Notes: generated by a model not told the origin, from the sequence alone. A DNA stretch of 64,000 nt from Oscillospiraceae bacterium (GCA_015067845.1 SVLT01000008.1:1-64000); one strand, 5' to 3'; numbered from the stretch's first letter, positions 18,154 through 27,252 are shown. Numbers and translations are program-made.

Positions 18154-19425
18154 CTATCTCTGTTTCATGAATGGTTCCAACCGAATTTGCACCGCCGGAA
18201 GCGTTGTTGCCAGTCGGTCCACATTGGCACCGATTCCCCAAACGCCCAGCACCCCCTGTTCATCCACCAGCACAGGAATGTGCGGCCGCTGATGGGCAGG
18301 AACTTTTCGGTCTATAAACAATTTTTTCAGCGTGCAGGTACCAACATTCAGACGCATGCTGTCCCCTGCTTGTCTGGATCGCAGCATCACCGCGGATGCG
18401 GTATTGACTGTGAAAATATCCTTCGTGTTAATGATTTCCCTGGCCTCCTCGCAGGAGACCGTCAAACCCCATTGGGGTAACTCCAATCTGTCGCCGGGCA
18501 TCAAAACGACTGCTTCCGGCACAGGGGTGTCCTGTAAAACTTCCAGCCGATCATAATTCCGGCCAACGGTCACACCTCCGGGAAAATTGACCCGTGCGGA
18601 GGGTTTTTCTGAAAATACCAAGGCTTCCAGCGCGTGCACATGGCTGCGCTCCGGCTCCCGGATGCCGTTTTCCTTCAAAAATCGGTACAATGCGCGACTG
18701 CGCAGAGCAGGCATCATTTCCCGCAGCCGGGAAACATCCTGGCAGGTATCCAGCGCTTCCAACGCCTGGGCATCCCAGCGTAGCTCCATAGCCATATCCG
18801 ACAAATTCTCTGCCAAACGGGGATTTTCCTCTTTCAGCAGGGGCATGACATGGTGACGCAGGCGGTTGCGAAGAAAATCGTCGGTTTTGTTGGAGCTGTC
18901 CTCCACAAAATCCAGACAGTATTCCTCCAAAAAGGCAAGCACTTCCTGCCGGGTGACGGTCAGCATGGGACGGATCACATTTCCGTTGACCGGGCTGATT
19001 CCACCCAGGCCACGCAAGCCCGTTCCACGCACCAAATGCATCAAAACCGTTTCCGCGTTGTCGTCCGCCGTATGGGCGGTAGCGATCTTACCGGGCAAGG
19101 TGGCAAAAAACGCGTATCTTGCATCCCGGGCCGCGGCTTCCAGTCCCTTTTTGCCGGCTACGACTTGGGTACTTCCCACTTCAAGAGGAATATCGTAGCG
19201 ATCGCAGAACGAACGAACAAACTGTTCGTCTCTGTCAGATTCTTCCCCGCGCAGTCGGTGGTTAAAATGGGCCGCAGACAGGGTAATACCCAATTTTTCC
19301 CGCAACAGATACATTCCAAACAGCAGTGCAACAGAATCCGCGCCGCCGGAGACCGCGCAGATCACACGGTCACCCTTGGCCACCATATCATATTGCCGCA
19401 ACTGTTTCAGCAGCTTATTCAGCAT
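18154..19425 (-). CDS. tilS: tRNA(Ile)-lysidine synthetase
   Basis: Adds lysine to C34 of the tRNA-Ile with CAU anticodon so that it reads AUA instead of AUG; essential in most bacteria. The PP-loop SGGADS is at residues 26-31 and HFNHRLRGEESD lies further on. The C-terminal substrate-binding domain includes KKLFIDRKVPAHQR. I choose the ATG at 19425 (MLNKLL) with GGGAG upstream, giving 423 residues. Its start overlaps the end of dnaB by 11 bases, implying translational coupling. Confidence 0.96.
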   Translation of the reverse strand: MLNKLLKQLRQYDMVAKGDRVICAVSGGADSVALLFGMYLLREKLGITLSAAHFNHRLRGEESDRDEQFVRSFCDRYDIPLEVGSTQVVAGKKGLEAAARDARYAFFATLPGKIATAHTADDNAETVLMHLVRGTGLRGLGGISPVNGNVIRPMLTVTRQEVLAFLEEYCLDFVEDSSNKTDDFLRNRLRHHVMPLLKEENPRLAENLSDMAMELRWDAQALEALDTCQDVSRLREMMPALRSRALYRFLKENGIREPERSHVHALEALVFSEKPSARVNFPGGVTVGRNYDRLEVLQDTPVPEAVVLMPGDRLELPQWGLTVSCEEAREIINTKDIFTVNTASAVMLRSRQAGDSMRLNVGTCTLKKLFIDRKVPAHQRPHIPVLVDEQGVLGVWGIGANVDRLATTLPAVQIRLEPFMKQR

Positions 19426-20752
19426 GCTTCCACTCCCTGTCTGCAAAGGTAACGTACTGAGGCAGCCATTGCAGTTTTACCGTGCCGATCTCGCCATGGC
19501 GATTCTTGGCAACGATGCACTCTGCCACGTTCTTTTCTTCCGTATTGGGATTGTAATAATCATCCCGGTAGAGCATCATGACGCAGTCTGCATCCTGCTC
19601 GATAGAACCGGATTCCCGGAGGTCGGACAGCATCGGACGCTTGTCCGAACGGCCTTCTGCCGCACGGTTCAGCTGGCTCAAACAGATCACAGGGACGCCC
19701 AATTCCTTGGCCATAACCTTCAGAGAACGGGAAATATCACTGACCACCTGAACGCGGTTTTCATTGCTCTTACTGTAACCGGAGCCCTGCATCAATTGCA
19801 GATAGTCGATCACCACCAGGCCCAAATTGTCCAGTCGGCGGCACTTGGCATTCATTTCCGCAACAGTGATGCCGCCATTGTCATCCACCCGAATGTCCGT
19901 CTGGCTCAGGGCGGAGGATGCCATGCCGATCTTGACCCATTCTTCTTCCGTCAGCTTGCCGGTGGCCATCTTCTGGCTGTCCACAAAGCTCTCGCTGGAC
20001 AGCAGTCTCATAGCCAATTCCTCCCGGGACATTTCCAAAGAGAAAAATGCCACGGTCTTTTTATATTTTTTTGCTACATTCAGCGCCATATTCAGCGCAA
20101 AAGTAGTCTTACCCATGGCAGGACGGGCCGCCACCAAAAGCAGGTTGCCCTTGTTCAGGCCGTTGATCTTGCTGTCCAGATCCCGGAGGCCGGTAGAAAG
20201 GCCGGGGATGGCAGAATCGGACTGAGCCAGTTCATTCAGCCGATCATACACCTTGTGCAAGATTGTACCGATATGCTCCAAAGAATCCTGGCGGTCGCCC
20301 TTGCGCAATGCGTAGATCTTCTTTTCCGCAGATTCCAGCATCTCCTGAGGTGTACCCACCTGCTCCTGCACCATCTGCGTAATATCCACACCCGCCTGGG
20401 ACAGACTGCGCAGCATAGCCTTTTCCCGGACGATATTGGCATACCGCACCGCATTGGCGGCAGTGGGAGTGATCTCCATGAGCTGCATGATATAGTCTCG
20501 GGAATTGTCATGATAGACACCGGCTTCCCGCATTTTGTCCAACACCGTCACCGGGTCGATAGCCTGGGAGTAGTTGAACATGGAATAGATCACTTCAAAG
20601 ATTTCCCGGTTCTGCTGCAGGAAAAAGTCTTCCGGCTGCACCAAGCCGATCACATCGGCAACGCACCGGCTATCGATCAGAATAGAACCCAGCACGGACT
20701 GCTCCGCATCCAGATCATGAGGCTGCTGCCGCGCCATCAACTGTTCATCCAT
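19415..20752 (-). CDS. dnaB: Replicative DNA helicase
   Basis: Hexameric 5'-3' helicase of the replication fork (DnaB; called DnaC in Bacillus). The N-terminal domain starts DAEQSVLGSIL. The RecA-like C-terminal domain has Walker A ARPAMGKTTFA, FFSLEMSREEL, the Walker B region VIDYLQLM and the SQLNRAAE segment. 445 residues, normal length. The ATG at 20752 follows GAGAGGAGAG. It lies 36 bases after rplI and overlaps tilS, in the common rplI-dnaB order. No intein is present. Confidence 0.98.
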   Translation of the reverse strand: MDEQLMARQQPHDLDAEQSVLGSILIDSRCVADVIGLVQPEDFFLQQNREIFEVIYSMFNYSQAIDPVTVLDKMREAGVYHDNSRDYIMQLMEITPTAANAVRYANIVREKAMLRSLSQAGVDITQMVQEQVGTPQEMLESAEKKIYALRKGDRQDSLEHIGTILHKVYDRLNELAQSDSAIPGLSTGLRDLDSKINGLNKGNLLLVAARPAMGKTTFALNMALNVAKKYKKTVAFFSLEMSREELAMRLLSSESFVDSQKMATGKLTEEEWVKIGMASSALSQTDIRVDDNGGITVAEMNAKCRRLDNLGLVVIDYLQLMQGSGYSKSNENRVQVVSDISRSLKVMAKELGVPVICLSQLNRAAEGRSDKRPMLSDLRESGSIEQDADCVMMLYRDDYYNPNTEEKNVAECIVAKNRHGEIGTVKLQWLPQYVTFADREWKHAE

Positions 20753-20788
20753 GTTTTTCTCTCCTCTCTCGGTATGGGAAATGGCTTT

Positions 20789-21235
20789 TTATGCTTCTTC
20801 GATCTTCACAGTCAGGGGTGCGGAGATCTCGTAGCCCAGCTTGCATGTCACGGTATAGGTACCCACGGACTTGATGGTTTCGGAAATCACGATCTTCCGC
20901 TTGTCCAGTGTGATGCCGGCCTTGGCTTTCAGCGCGTCGGCAATTTCCTGGTTGGTAACAGAGCCAAAGAGACGGCCTGCGCCGCCGCCCTTGCAGGTGA
21001 CCACCAGAGTCAGCTCACGCAGCTGCTTGGACAGCGCCAGAGCCTCTGCCTTTTCCTTGGCGATACGTTCCTGGGTGGCCTTGTCGTTCATGCGCATGGT
21101 ATTGATGGCATCGGGAGTGGCTTCAATAGCCATCTTCTTGGGGAGCATGAAGTTCCGTGCGTAACCGTCGGAAACCTCCAGCATCTGACCCTTTTTACCC
21201 TTGCCTTTTACATCTTGTAACAGAATTACTTTCAT
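20789..21235 (-). CDS. rplI: 50S ribosomal protein L9
   Basis: Ribosomal protein L9, an elongated protein at the base of the L1 stalk. The N-terminal domain begins MKVILLQDVKGKGKKGQMLE and contains YARNFMLPKKMA, followed by the long helix and a C-terminal domain with AGRLFGSVTNQEIADAL. 148 residues, as usual. It sits 14 bases after gdpP and before dnaB. Confidence 0.98.
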   Translation of the reverse strand: MKVILLQDVKGKGKKGQMLEVSDGYARNFMLPKKMAIEATPDAINTMRMNDKATQERIAKEKAEALALSKQLRELTLVVTCKGGGAGRLFGSVTNQEIADALKAKAGITLDKRKIVISETIKSVGTYTVTCKLGYEISAPLTVKIEEA

Positions 21236-21249
21236 AATATTACTCCTAA

Positions 21250-23226
21250 TTATTGTTCGTAGTATTTGTCAATGGAAGCTACCAGTTGATCCAGCGCTTC
21301 CTTCACTGTGCAGCCCGGCATCTGTGCACCGGCTGTGGCCGTATTGCCGCCGCCGCCCAAGGGCTCCAGGATCATCTGCACATTGGCATCGCCAATGGAA
21401 CGGGCGGATACAATGACCCGATCATCGTCGGGATACAGCACAAAGGATGCGGTGATGCCGGAAATGTTCAGCAGTTCATCCGCAGCCTGGGCAGCCAATG
21501 TCCGGGAAGTAGTGGTGGTCAGCGCGGCGATCGCCAGCTCCTGGCGGTACAGCCGGGCAGACTTGATGATCTGGTACTTGGACATGGTGTCCTGGAAGTC
21601 GTTTTGCAGGAGCTTTTTCACTTCCACCGTATCCGCGCCCCATTGCCGCAGCACTGCCGCCGCCTCGAAGGTGCGCTCGCCGGTGCGGACATTGAAGCTC
21701 TTAGTGTCCAGGAAAATACCCGCCATCAGGCTCTTGGCCTCAATGGGCAGAACATCGCTCTTTTCCACGGCGTATTGCAGCAGCTCTGTCACCAGTTCCG
21801 CCGCAGAGGAAGCAAAGGGCTCGTGGAGATTCACCACAACCGGATTGATATACTCCGCCGCTCTGCGGTGGTGATCCACCACGCAGACCTTGGGAATGGC
21901 TTCCAAAAGGGGCTGGCACTCCACCTGATCCGGGCGGTTGGTATCCACTACCACCAGGGTGCTGTGGTTGTCGCACAACAAAAGCGCTTCCTGACCGGAA
22001 ATAAAGGTTTCCCGGTATTCCGGCACAACGCGGATCTCGTCCAGCAGCTTTTCCGCCACATTTTTCTCCAGATCCAAAACGATATAGGCCTTTTTGCCCT
22101 TCTTGCGGCACATACAGGAAATACCCATAGCCGCGCCCACTGCATCCAGGTCTGCATTCTTGTGTCCCATGATGAACACCTGACTGCTCTGACCGATCAG
22201 TTCCATCAGAGAGTTGGCAGTAACACGGGAACGCACCTTGCTGCGGTGGTCGTTTTCTCTGTTGCGGCCGCCGTAGAAGGTGAAGTTGAAGCGATCCTTG
22301 ATGACCGCCTGGTCACCGCCACGGCTTAGGGACATTTCAATGGCCAAGGCCGCAAAATTATAGCTTTCCTCAAAATTCGCGCCATCCACGCCGATGCCCA
22401 GAGAAATGGACACCGTCAGGCCGGTGGGATTCTCCACCTGATGAATGTCCTCCAGTAAGGAGAATTTTCCTTCCGTCGCCCGTTCCAGATCCTGTTTTTC
22501 AAACACCAGCAGGAAACGGTTGCGCTCCAACCGGCGGAACAGGCCATGGTAGGCTTCCACCCAGGAGGTGATGACCTCATTGATCCGCGCATTCAGGTTG
22601 GAAATGCCACTTTCTGTGAGGTTTTTGATAAGCTCCTCGTAGTTATCCACCAAAATGATGCTAACCACAGGACGGGAGCGGATATATTCGTCCCGAACCA
22701 GATACAGCTCCGTCAGGTCGCTGAAATACAGCATGCCCAGGGCCGTTCCTTCCGGATCATCCGCCCGGAGGGCTGTACCGTACACCCGGTAACGGCGGTC
22801 AGAAATGGTGATATCGTAGGGGTACTCCGGCTTGCCGGCGGTCAGCCAATCCAGACTAAGGCCGGGCAAAACACTTTCCAATTTCTGATGCAAATATTTA
22901 TTCTGATAGCCTGTGATAGAAGCAAATGCATCGTTGGTCCATATAATACTTTTGTCACCCAGACGCACCAACGCCATGGGCAGCGGAACATCCGCACCGG
23001 CGCCTACACCGGCGCTGTCAAAAGCAGTTTTCACATACTGCTGGATCTCCCGGCGGCGGTATACGCGGCATATGACATAGTAGATTCCCAGAACGGCAGT
23101 CAAGCCGCCTTCCACTGCGGCCAAAACATAGTTTTCCATCACTGCTGCCGCAACGGCAAAGCCTGCCATCACAACAAAAAAGACCCACAGTCCCGGCCAA
23201 AGCAGCCGCCCCAGTTTCTTGTTCAT
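21250..23226 (-). CDS. gdpP: GdpP-type DHH phosphodiesterase (cyclic-di-AMP)
   Basis: A membrane-bound phosphodiesterase of the GdpP family, which degrades cyclic di-AMP and so affects potassium, osmotic and cell-wall homeostasis. It has two N-terminal transmembrane segments, a PAS-like domain (IIWTNDAFASITGYQ) and a degenerate GGDEF domain with no GGDEF motif. The DHH domain has GHKNADLDAVGAAMG near residue 360 and DHHRRA near 450; a DHHA1 domain ends the protein with a glycine-rich GGGGNTA. I use the ATG at 23226, preceded by AGGAGG; the ORF-track GTG overlaps that site. 658 residues is normal. The next genes are rplI and dnaB, as in Bacillus. Confidence 0.95.
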   Translation of the reverse strand: MNKKLGRLLWPGLWVFFVVMAGFAVAAAVMENYVLAAVEGGLTAVLGIYYVICRVYRRREIQQYVKTAFDSAGVGAGADVPLPMALVRLGDKSIIWTNDAFASITGYQNKYLHQKLESVLPGLSLDWLTAGKPEYPYDITISDRRYRVYGTALRADDPEGTALGMLYFSDLTELYLVRDEYIRSRPVVSIILVDNYEELIKNLTESGISNLNARINEVITSWVEAYHGLFRRLERNRFLLVFEKQDLERATEGKFSLLEDIHQVENPTGLTVSISLGIGVDGANFEESYNFAALAIEMSLSRGGDQAVIKDRFNFTFYGGRNRENDHRSKVRSRVTANSLMELIGQSSQVFIMGHKNADLDAVGAAMGISCMCRKKGKKAYIVLDLEKNVAEKLLDEIRVVPEYRETFISGQEALLLCDNHSTLVVVDTNRPDQVECQPLLEAIPKVCVVDHHRRAAEYINPVVVNLHEPFASSAAELVTELLQYAVEKSDVLPIEAKSLMAGIFLDTKSFNVRTGERTFEAAAVLRQWGADTVEVKKLLQNDFQDTMSKYQIIKSARLYRQELAIAALTTTTSRTLAAQAADELLNISGITASFVLYPDDDRVIVSARSIGDANVQMILEPLGGGGNTATAGAQMPGCTVKEALDQLVASIDKYYEQ

Positions 23227-23432
23227 ATGTCGCACCTCCTAAAAATAGGTATACTTTCCACATTACATTGATCCTAGCGTATATTATAGCAAAAGAAAAC
23301 ACCGGGTGCAACTGTTTTTCATAGTTTTTTCCAAAAGTATCTCCCCGTTTTTACATAGAAAACCATTACGGACGCAAGATAACAACAGCAAAATGCGGAT
23401 TTTGATCCCGGTTATGGCAAGGAGGTTATGTT

Positions 23433-24383
23433 ATGTCAACTAAAATCACGGTGATCGGTGCCGGCAGCGTGGGTTCTGCCATTACCAACGACATTCTGGT
23501 ACAGGGAATCGCCAGCGAAGTGGTGATGATCGATATCAACAAGGAAAAGGCCATGGGCGAAGCCATGGATATTTATCAGGGCGCGCCCTTCTGCGCCCCG
23601 GCCATCATCCGCCCCGGGGATTATGAGGATGCCGCAGGCTCCCAGATTGTCATCATCACCTGCGGCGTGCCCCGCAAGCCCGGTCAGACCCGACTGGAGC
23701 TGGCCCAGACCAATGTGAACATTCTGAAAGGAATCACGCCTCAGATCGTCCGATACGCCCCGGACGCCATTTATATTTTGGTCTCCAATCCTGTGGATAT
23801 TCTGACCTATGTGTTCACCAAAATTTCAGGCATCCCGGAAAACCGCATTCTGGGGTCCGGCACGGTGCTGGACACCAGCCGTCTGCAATCGGAGCTGGCA
23901 AGGCGTTTTCACATCAGTCCCAAAAATGTCCACGCCCATGTCTACGGCGAGCATGGGGACAGTTCCTTTATTCCCTGGTCCCTGGCCACCATTGCCAACA
24001 ACAAGATCGACGACTACCGCAACAATGTAGCTGATCCAAGCCGCATCCGTTGGAGCAAGGACGATCATCCGGCTGTGGAAGAGTTCGTCAAGCAGTCCGG
24101 CGCGCAGGTGATCAAAAGCAAGGGCGCGACCTTCTATGCCGTGGCCATTTCTGTGTGCCACATCTGCAAGTGCGTCCTAAACGGCAGCGGCACGGCCCTG
24201 ACTGTGTCCACCATGATGCACGGGGAATACGGCGTGGAAGATGTGTGCCTGTCCACCTTGGCCTTGGTGGGCAGTAACGGCGTGCACACCAAGATCACCT
24301 CTCCCCTGACCCCCGAGGAAACGGAGAAGATGCAGTTAAGCGCCCGGAAGTTGAAAGAAATCATTCACGGTTTGGAAATCTGA
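23433..24383 (+). CDS. L-lactate/malate dehydrogenase family protein
   Basis: A 316-residue NAD-dependent 2-hydroxyacid dehydrogenase of the LDH/MDH superfamily. It has the Rossmann motif GAGSVGSA, the NAD-binding aspartate in VVMIDI, and the catalytic His in VYGEHGDSSF with the Arg in LDTSRLQ. Later positions (KGATFYA) resemble lactate dehydrogenases. However, the mobile specificity loop reads GVPRKPGQTRL: the residue that is Gln in lactate dehydrogenases (Gln102) is Arg (residue 81 here), as in malate dehydrogenases. The product is usually annotated as lactate dehydrogenase; oxaloacetate or malate is a real alternative. AAGGAGG precedes the ATG. The gene stands alone. Confidence 0.85.
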   Translation: MSTKITVIGAGSVGSAITNDILVQGIASEVVMIDINKEKAMGEAMDIYQGAPFCAPAIIRPGDYEDAAGSQIVIITCGVPRKPGQTRLELAQTNVNILKGITPQIVRYAPDAIYILVSNPVDILTYVFTKISGIPENRILGSGTVLDTSRLQSELARRFHISPKNVHAHVYGEHGDSSFIPWSLATIANNKIDDYRNNVADPSRIRWSKDDHPAVEEFVKQSGAQVIKSKGATFYAVAISVCHICKCVLNGSGTALTVSTMMHGEYGVEDVCLSTLALVGSNGVHTKITSPLTPEETEKMQLSARKLKEIIHGLEI

Positions 24384-24449
24384 AACGGTACGCTTGGCGA
24401 TAGGGATTGCCACACCAGTGACCTCTGTCACTGGTTCACAATGACATAT

Positions 24450-24499
24450 CGTAGGGGACGGGTTTTCCGTCCCCTAGGCGGCAGGTTGCCGCTCCTACA
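24450..24499. repeat. Family A-like palindromic repeat, partial
   Basis: GTAGGGGACGG pairs with CCGTCCCCTA, followed by a GCGGCA/TGCCGC hairpin and CTCCTAC. It shares the GTAGGGG end with the complete family A elements. Confidence 0.5.
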
Positions 24500-24520
24500 A
24501 ACACACACAAACATCGAAAA

Positions 24521-24600
24521 TGTAGGGGCTGGCACCCACGACAGCCCGTTGTATGAATGAGTGCTATCCTTGCGGGGCGTCGAAGGCGCCGCCCCCTACA
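24521..24600. repeat. Family A palindromic repeat, complete copy
   Basis: An 80-bp element with terminal inverted repeats TGTAGGGG/CCCCTACA. It is made of two hairpins: a left one ending CACGACAGCCCG and a right one GGGGCGTCGAAGGCGCC. It is closely similar to 53048-53128, and 47724-47798 is a third complete copy. Confidence 0.75.
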
Positions 24601-24682
24601 TATATTCTGTTCGGCGATGGGGATTGCGAAAAGAGTCGAACACATCTTTGAAAAAGAGGTATACTTTTCCCGAAAACTGTGT

Positions 24683-24688
24683 TATAAT
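24683..24688 (+). promoter_or_regulatory. Probable -10 of the RNase J gene
   Basis: TATAAT preceded by TGTGT (partly extended -10), about 160 bases before the gene. No convincing -35 is seen at 17 bases. Confidence 0.5.
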
Positions 24689-24743
24689 ACTTTTACAATG
24701 CGCCGGGTGGGGCAGTCCCGGGCAAAGAAAATTGAAAAAATCA

Positions 24744-24803
24744 GCGGGCATTTCCCTCACATTCGCCATACAGGGCGCAAGAATGTGACAAGTGGCTGCC
24801 TGC
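24744..24803 (+). promoter_or_regulatory. Structured 5' leader of RNase J
   Basis: In the roughly 155-base leader an outer stem GCGGGCA/TGCCTGC (24744-24750 with 24797-24803) encloses a perfect 8-bp stem TCACATTC/GAATGTGA. It does not match a riboswitch I know. It could be a stabilising or autoregulatory element. Confidence 0.45.
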
Positions 24804-24848
24804 TTTGTTATGGCTTTTTAGCCGCATTTTGAAAGGAGTTACTATACT

Positions 24849-26504
24849 TTGGCAGAAAAACTGAAAATCATTCCCCTTGGCGGTCTGGACGAGATCGGCA
24901 AGAACTGTACCGTTTTGGAATATGGCAAGGACATGATCGTCATCGACTGCGGCGTTGCATTCCCGGACGAAGATATGTACGGCGTTGACCTGGTGATCCC
25001 GGACTTTTCCTATCTGGTGCAGAACGCAAAGAAGCTGCGGGGTATGTTCATCACCCACGGACACGAAGATCACATCGGCTCTATCCCCTACTGCATGCAG
25101 CAGGTCAATTGTCCCATCCATGGCACCGCCATGACCAACGGACTGATCCGGCTGAAGCTGGAAGAGCACCGTCTGACCGACGCCGTAAAGCTCGTCACCC
25201 ACAAGCCCGGCGACGTGGTTAAGGCCGGCTGCTTTTCCGTAGAGTTCATCCATGTCAACCATTCCATCGCCGATGCTGTGGCGTTTGCCATCCACACGCC
25301 TGTGGGCACGGTGGTTATGACCGGCGACTTCAAGATCGATCCCACCGCCGCGGACGGCATGATCGATCTGGCCCGTTTCGGCGAACTGGGCAACCAGGGT
25401 ATTCTGGCCCTGCTGGCCGACTCCACCAACGCCGAACGCACCGGCTACACACCCAGCGAAAATCTGGTGGCGGAGAGTCTGGATCGTCAGTTCCGCAACT
25501 GCGATCAGCGGATCATCATCACCACCTTTGCATCCAATATGCACCGGATCAAGGCAGTTCTGGCTACTGCCATCCGTCACGGTCGGAAGGTAGCCGTGTC
25601 CGGTCGGAGCATGGAAAATATGCTGAAGGTCGCTCAGGAGCTGGGTTATCTGAAAGTGCCTTCTGGCACGATCATCGATTTGGGTGCGGTGAAAAGCCTG
25701 CCCAAAAACAAGGTTGTCATCGTCTCCACCGGCTCTCAGGGTGAGAACATGTCCGCCCTGTACCGCATGGCCTTTAACACCCACAAGCAGATCGACATCA
25801 CCGCCGAGGACCGGGTCATTATCTCCGCGTCCGCCATCCCCGGCAACGAAAAGGCGGTCTCCCGGATCATCAATGAGCTATACCGCAAGGGCGCGGATGT
25901 GGTCTATGAAAAGAGCGAAGGTCTCCATGTCTCCGGCCACGCCTGTCAGGAAGAATTGAAGATCTTGCTTGCTCTGTGCAAACCGAAATATTTTATTCCC
26001 GTCCACGGCGAGCAGCGGATGCTGCAAATTCACGGACGGCTGGCCCAGCAAATGGGCATTGCGCCCCGGAATGTGATCATCGGAGAGATCGGTTCTGTGA
26101 TCGAGCCGGGCGTCCGCAGCTGCAAAATCAATGGCACCGTGACCGCCGGCAAGGTCTTTGTGGACGGCACCGGCGTGGGCGATGTAGGAAGCGTCGTCCT
26201 GCGGGATCGCAAGCATCTTGCGCAGGACGGCATGATCGTGGTGTGTCTGAACCTGTCCGGTCAGGACGGAAGCATCATTTCCGGCCCGGATATCATCACC
26301 CGGGGCTTTATCTATGTAAAGGAATCCGAGGCGCTGATGGAAGAGCTGCGCGCGGTTGCCATGGAAGCCATTGAACGCTGTCAGCGCAGACGGGTACGGG
26401 ATTGGTCCGCTATCAAGACCGCCATCAAGAGCGATCTGAGCGGTTATCTGTACAAAACCACCAAGCGTAATCCCATGATTTTGCCTGTGATTACGGAACT
26501 GTAA
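24849..26504 (+). CDS. rnj: Ribonuclease J
   Basis: A metallo-beta-lactamase/beta-CASP ribonuclease with endonuclease and 5' exonuclease activity, central to mRNA decay and rRNA maturation in Firmicutes. The metal motif HGHEDH is at residues 70-75. The beta-CASP part includes TTFASNMHRI and STGSQGENMSALYR, and FIPVHGEQRML follows. 551 residues is the normal length. The start is the TTG at 24849 with AAAGGAG ten bases upstream. It has a long structured leader and its own terminator. Whether a second RNase J exists elsewhere cannot be told, so J1 or J2 is not assigned. Confidence 0.96.
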   Translation: MAEKLKIIPLGGLDEIGKNCTVLEYGKDMIVIDCGVAFPDEDMYGVDLVIPDFSYLVQNAKKLRGMFITHGHEDHIGSIPYCMQQVNCPIHGTAMTNGLIRLKLEEHRLTDAVKLVTHKPGDVVKAGCFSVEFIHVNHSIADAVAFAIHTPVGTVVMTGDFKIDPTAADGMIDLARFGELGNQGILALLADSTNAERTGYTPSENLVAESLDRQFRNCDQRIIITTFASNMHRIKAVLATAIRHGRKVAVSGRSMENMLKVAQELGYLKVPSGTIIDLGAVKSLPKNKVVIVSTGSQGENMSALYRMAFNTHKQIDITAEDRVIISASAIPGNEKAVSRIINELYRKGADVVYEKSEGLHVSGHACQEELKILLALCKPKYFIPVHGEQRMLQIHGRLAQQMGIAPRNVIIGEIGSVIEPGVRSCKINGTVTAGKVFVDGTGVGDVGSVVLRDRKHLAQDGMIVVCLNLSGQDGSIISGPDIITRGFIYVKESEALMEELRAVAMEAIERCQRRRVRDWSAIKTAIKSDLSGYLYKTTKRNPMILPVITEL

Positions 26505-26524
26505 ACAAAAAAGAAGGGTTCCAT

Positions 26525-26556
26525 AAAAAAGAAGCCGCATTTGCGGCTTCTTTCTT
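26525..26556. terminator. Bidirectional terminator between rnj and the GNAT-like gene
   Basis: A 9-bp stem GAAGCCGCA/TGCGGCTTC with T-runs on both strands (TTTCTT and TTTTTT). It serves the convergent genes. Confidence 0.85.
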
Positions 26557-27037
26557 ATTCAAAAATCTGTCTGATCTCCCGAGCAGACCCGCGCAGGTGC
26601 ACAAAATTGCTATTTTCGTCGATTTGCGTCATCCCCAGTTTTCCCATCAGCTTGCGGGAACGCAGGTTCTGTTTGACTGCAAAGGCCTCCAAGGTTTCTA
26701 AATCTGCCGGAAGCATTTTCGCAAGATATTTGCCAAAGCAATAAAACAGCGTTGTGCGCTGGTATGCCTGCTTGATCTGAACTTCTTCGATCATCAGCAG
26801 GTTTCCGTTTGTATAGTACTGGACATAACCTGCAAGGCTGTCATCTGCAAAGCACAAAATGATCTGCCGGGGTGCTTTCTCCAAAGCCGGAGACACTGCA
26901 CCAAGCCACTGCTGTTTTTCCTGTTCATAGCTCAACTCGCTTGGTGCGATTTTGCGCATATTGTCATAAAAAAGGTCAAACAATTGGGGAAGCCAACGTT
27001 CCTTTTCATTTTTGTTTAATGTACCAAACCGGATCAT
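26555..27037 (-). CDS. Probable GNAT-like N-acetyltransferase
   Basis: A 160-residue protein whose arrangement fits the GNAT acetyltransferase fold: a strand pair (QIILCFADDSLAGYVQYY), an acceptor strand (LLMIEEVQIK), a helix and a C-terminal RSRKLMGKLGM typical of the final GNAT helix. The usual Q/RxxGxG/A acetyl-CoA loop is not clear (QIKQAYQRTTLF), so activity is uncertain. AAAGGAG lies before the ATG at 27037. Convergent with rnj, with which it shares a terminator. The substrate is unknown. Confidence 0.6.
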   Translation of the reverse strand: MIRFGTLNKNEKERWLPQLFDLFYDNMRKIAPSELSYEQEKQQWLGAVSPALEKAPRQIILCFADDSLAGYVQYYTNGNLLMIEEVQIKQAYQRTTLFYCFGKYLAKMLPADLETLEAFAVKQNLRSRKLMGKLGMTQIDENSNFVHLRGSAREIRQIFE

Positions 27038-27085
27038 TAATTATGCTCCTTTTATTCTGATCAGAACTATTTCGTTGAAAAGAAA

Positions 27086-27110
27086 AAGCCTTTGTCTACG
27101 ACAAAGGCTT
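27086..27110 (-). terminator. Terminator of the tRNA-Gly gene
   Basis: An 11-bp stem AAGCCTTTGTC/GACAAAGGCTT with a 3-base loop, followed on the minus strand by TTTTCTTTTC, just after the tRNA 3' end. Confidence 0.85.
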
Positions 27111-27119
27111 TTTCTTTTC

Positions 27120-27195
27120 TGGAGCGGGTGACGAGGCTCGAACTCGCTACCTCCACCTTGGCAAGGTGGCGCTCTACCGGATGAGCTACACCCGC
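27120..27195 (-). tRNA. tRNA-Gly (anticodon GCC)
   Basis: A full 76-nt cloverleaf on the minus strand with CCA encoded. The acceptor stem is GCGGGTG/CACCCGC, the D arm is GCTC...GAGC, and the anticodon stem CCACC/GGTGG closes the loop TTGCCAA with anticodon GCC. The T arm carries GTTCGAGCC. It has its own consensus promoter and terminator. Confidence 0.95.
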
Positions 27196-27207
27196 GGAAC
27201 AAAAGGT

Positions 27208-27235
27208 ATTATAACAGAAATTTTGTTTTTGTCAA
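27208..27235 (-). promoter_or_regulatory. Promoter of tRNA-Gly
   Basis: TTGACA, 16 bases and TATAAT on the minus strand, about 13 bases before the tRNA 5' end. Confidence 0.85.
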
Positions 27236-27252
27236 TACCTTTTCTTCGTCTT

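Larger units (their letters stand above)
24384..24848. other. Intergenic region with repeats and the RNase J leader
   Basis: This 465-base gap contains a 9-bp hairpin (ACCAGTGAC/GTCACTGGT, 24414-24435), two family A repeat units, the RNase J promoter and a structured leader. No gene is seen. Confidence 0.7.
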
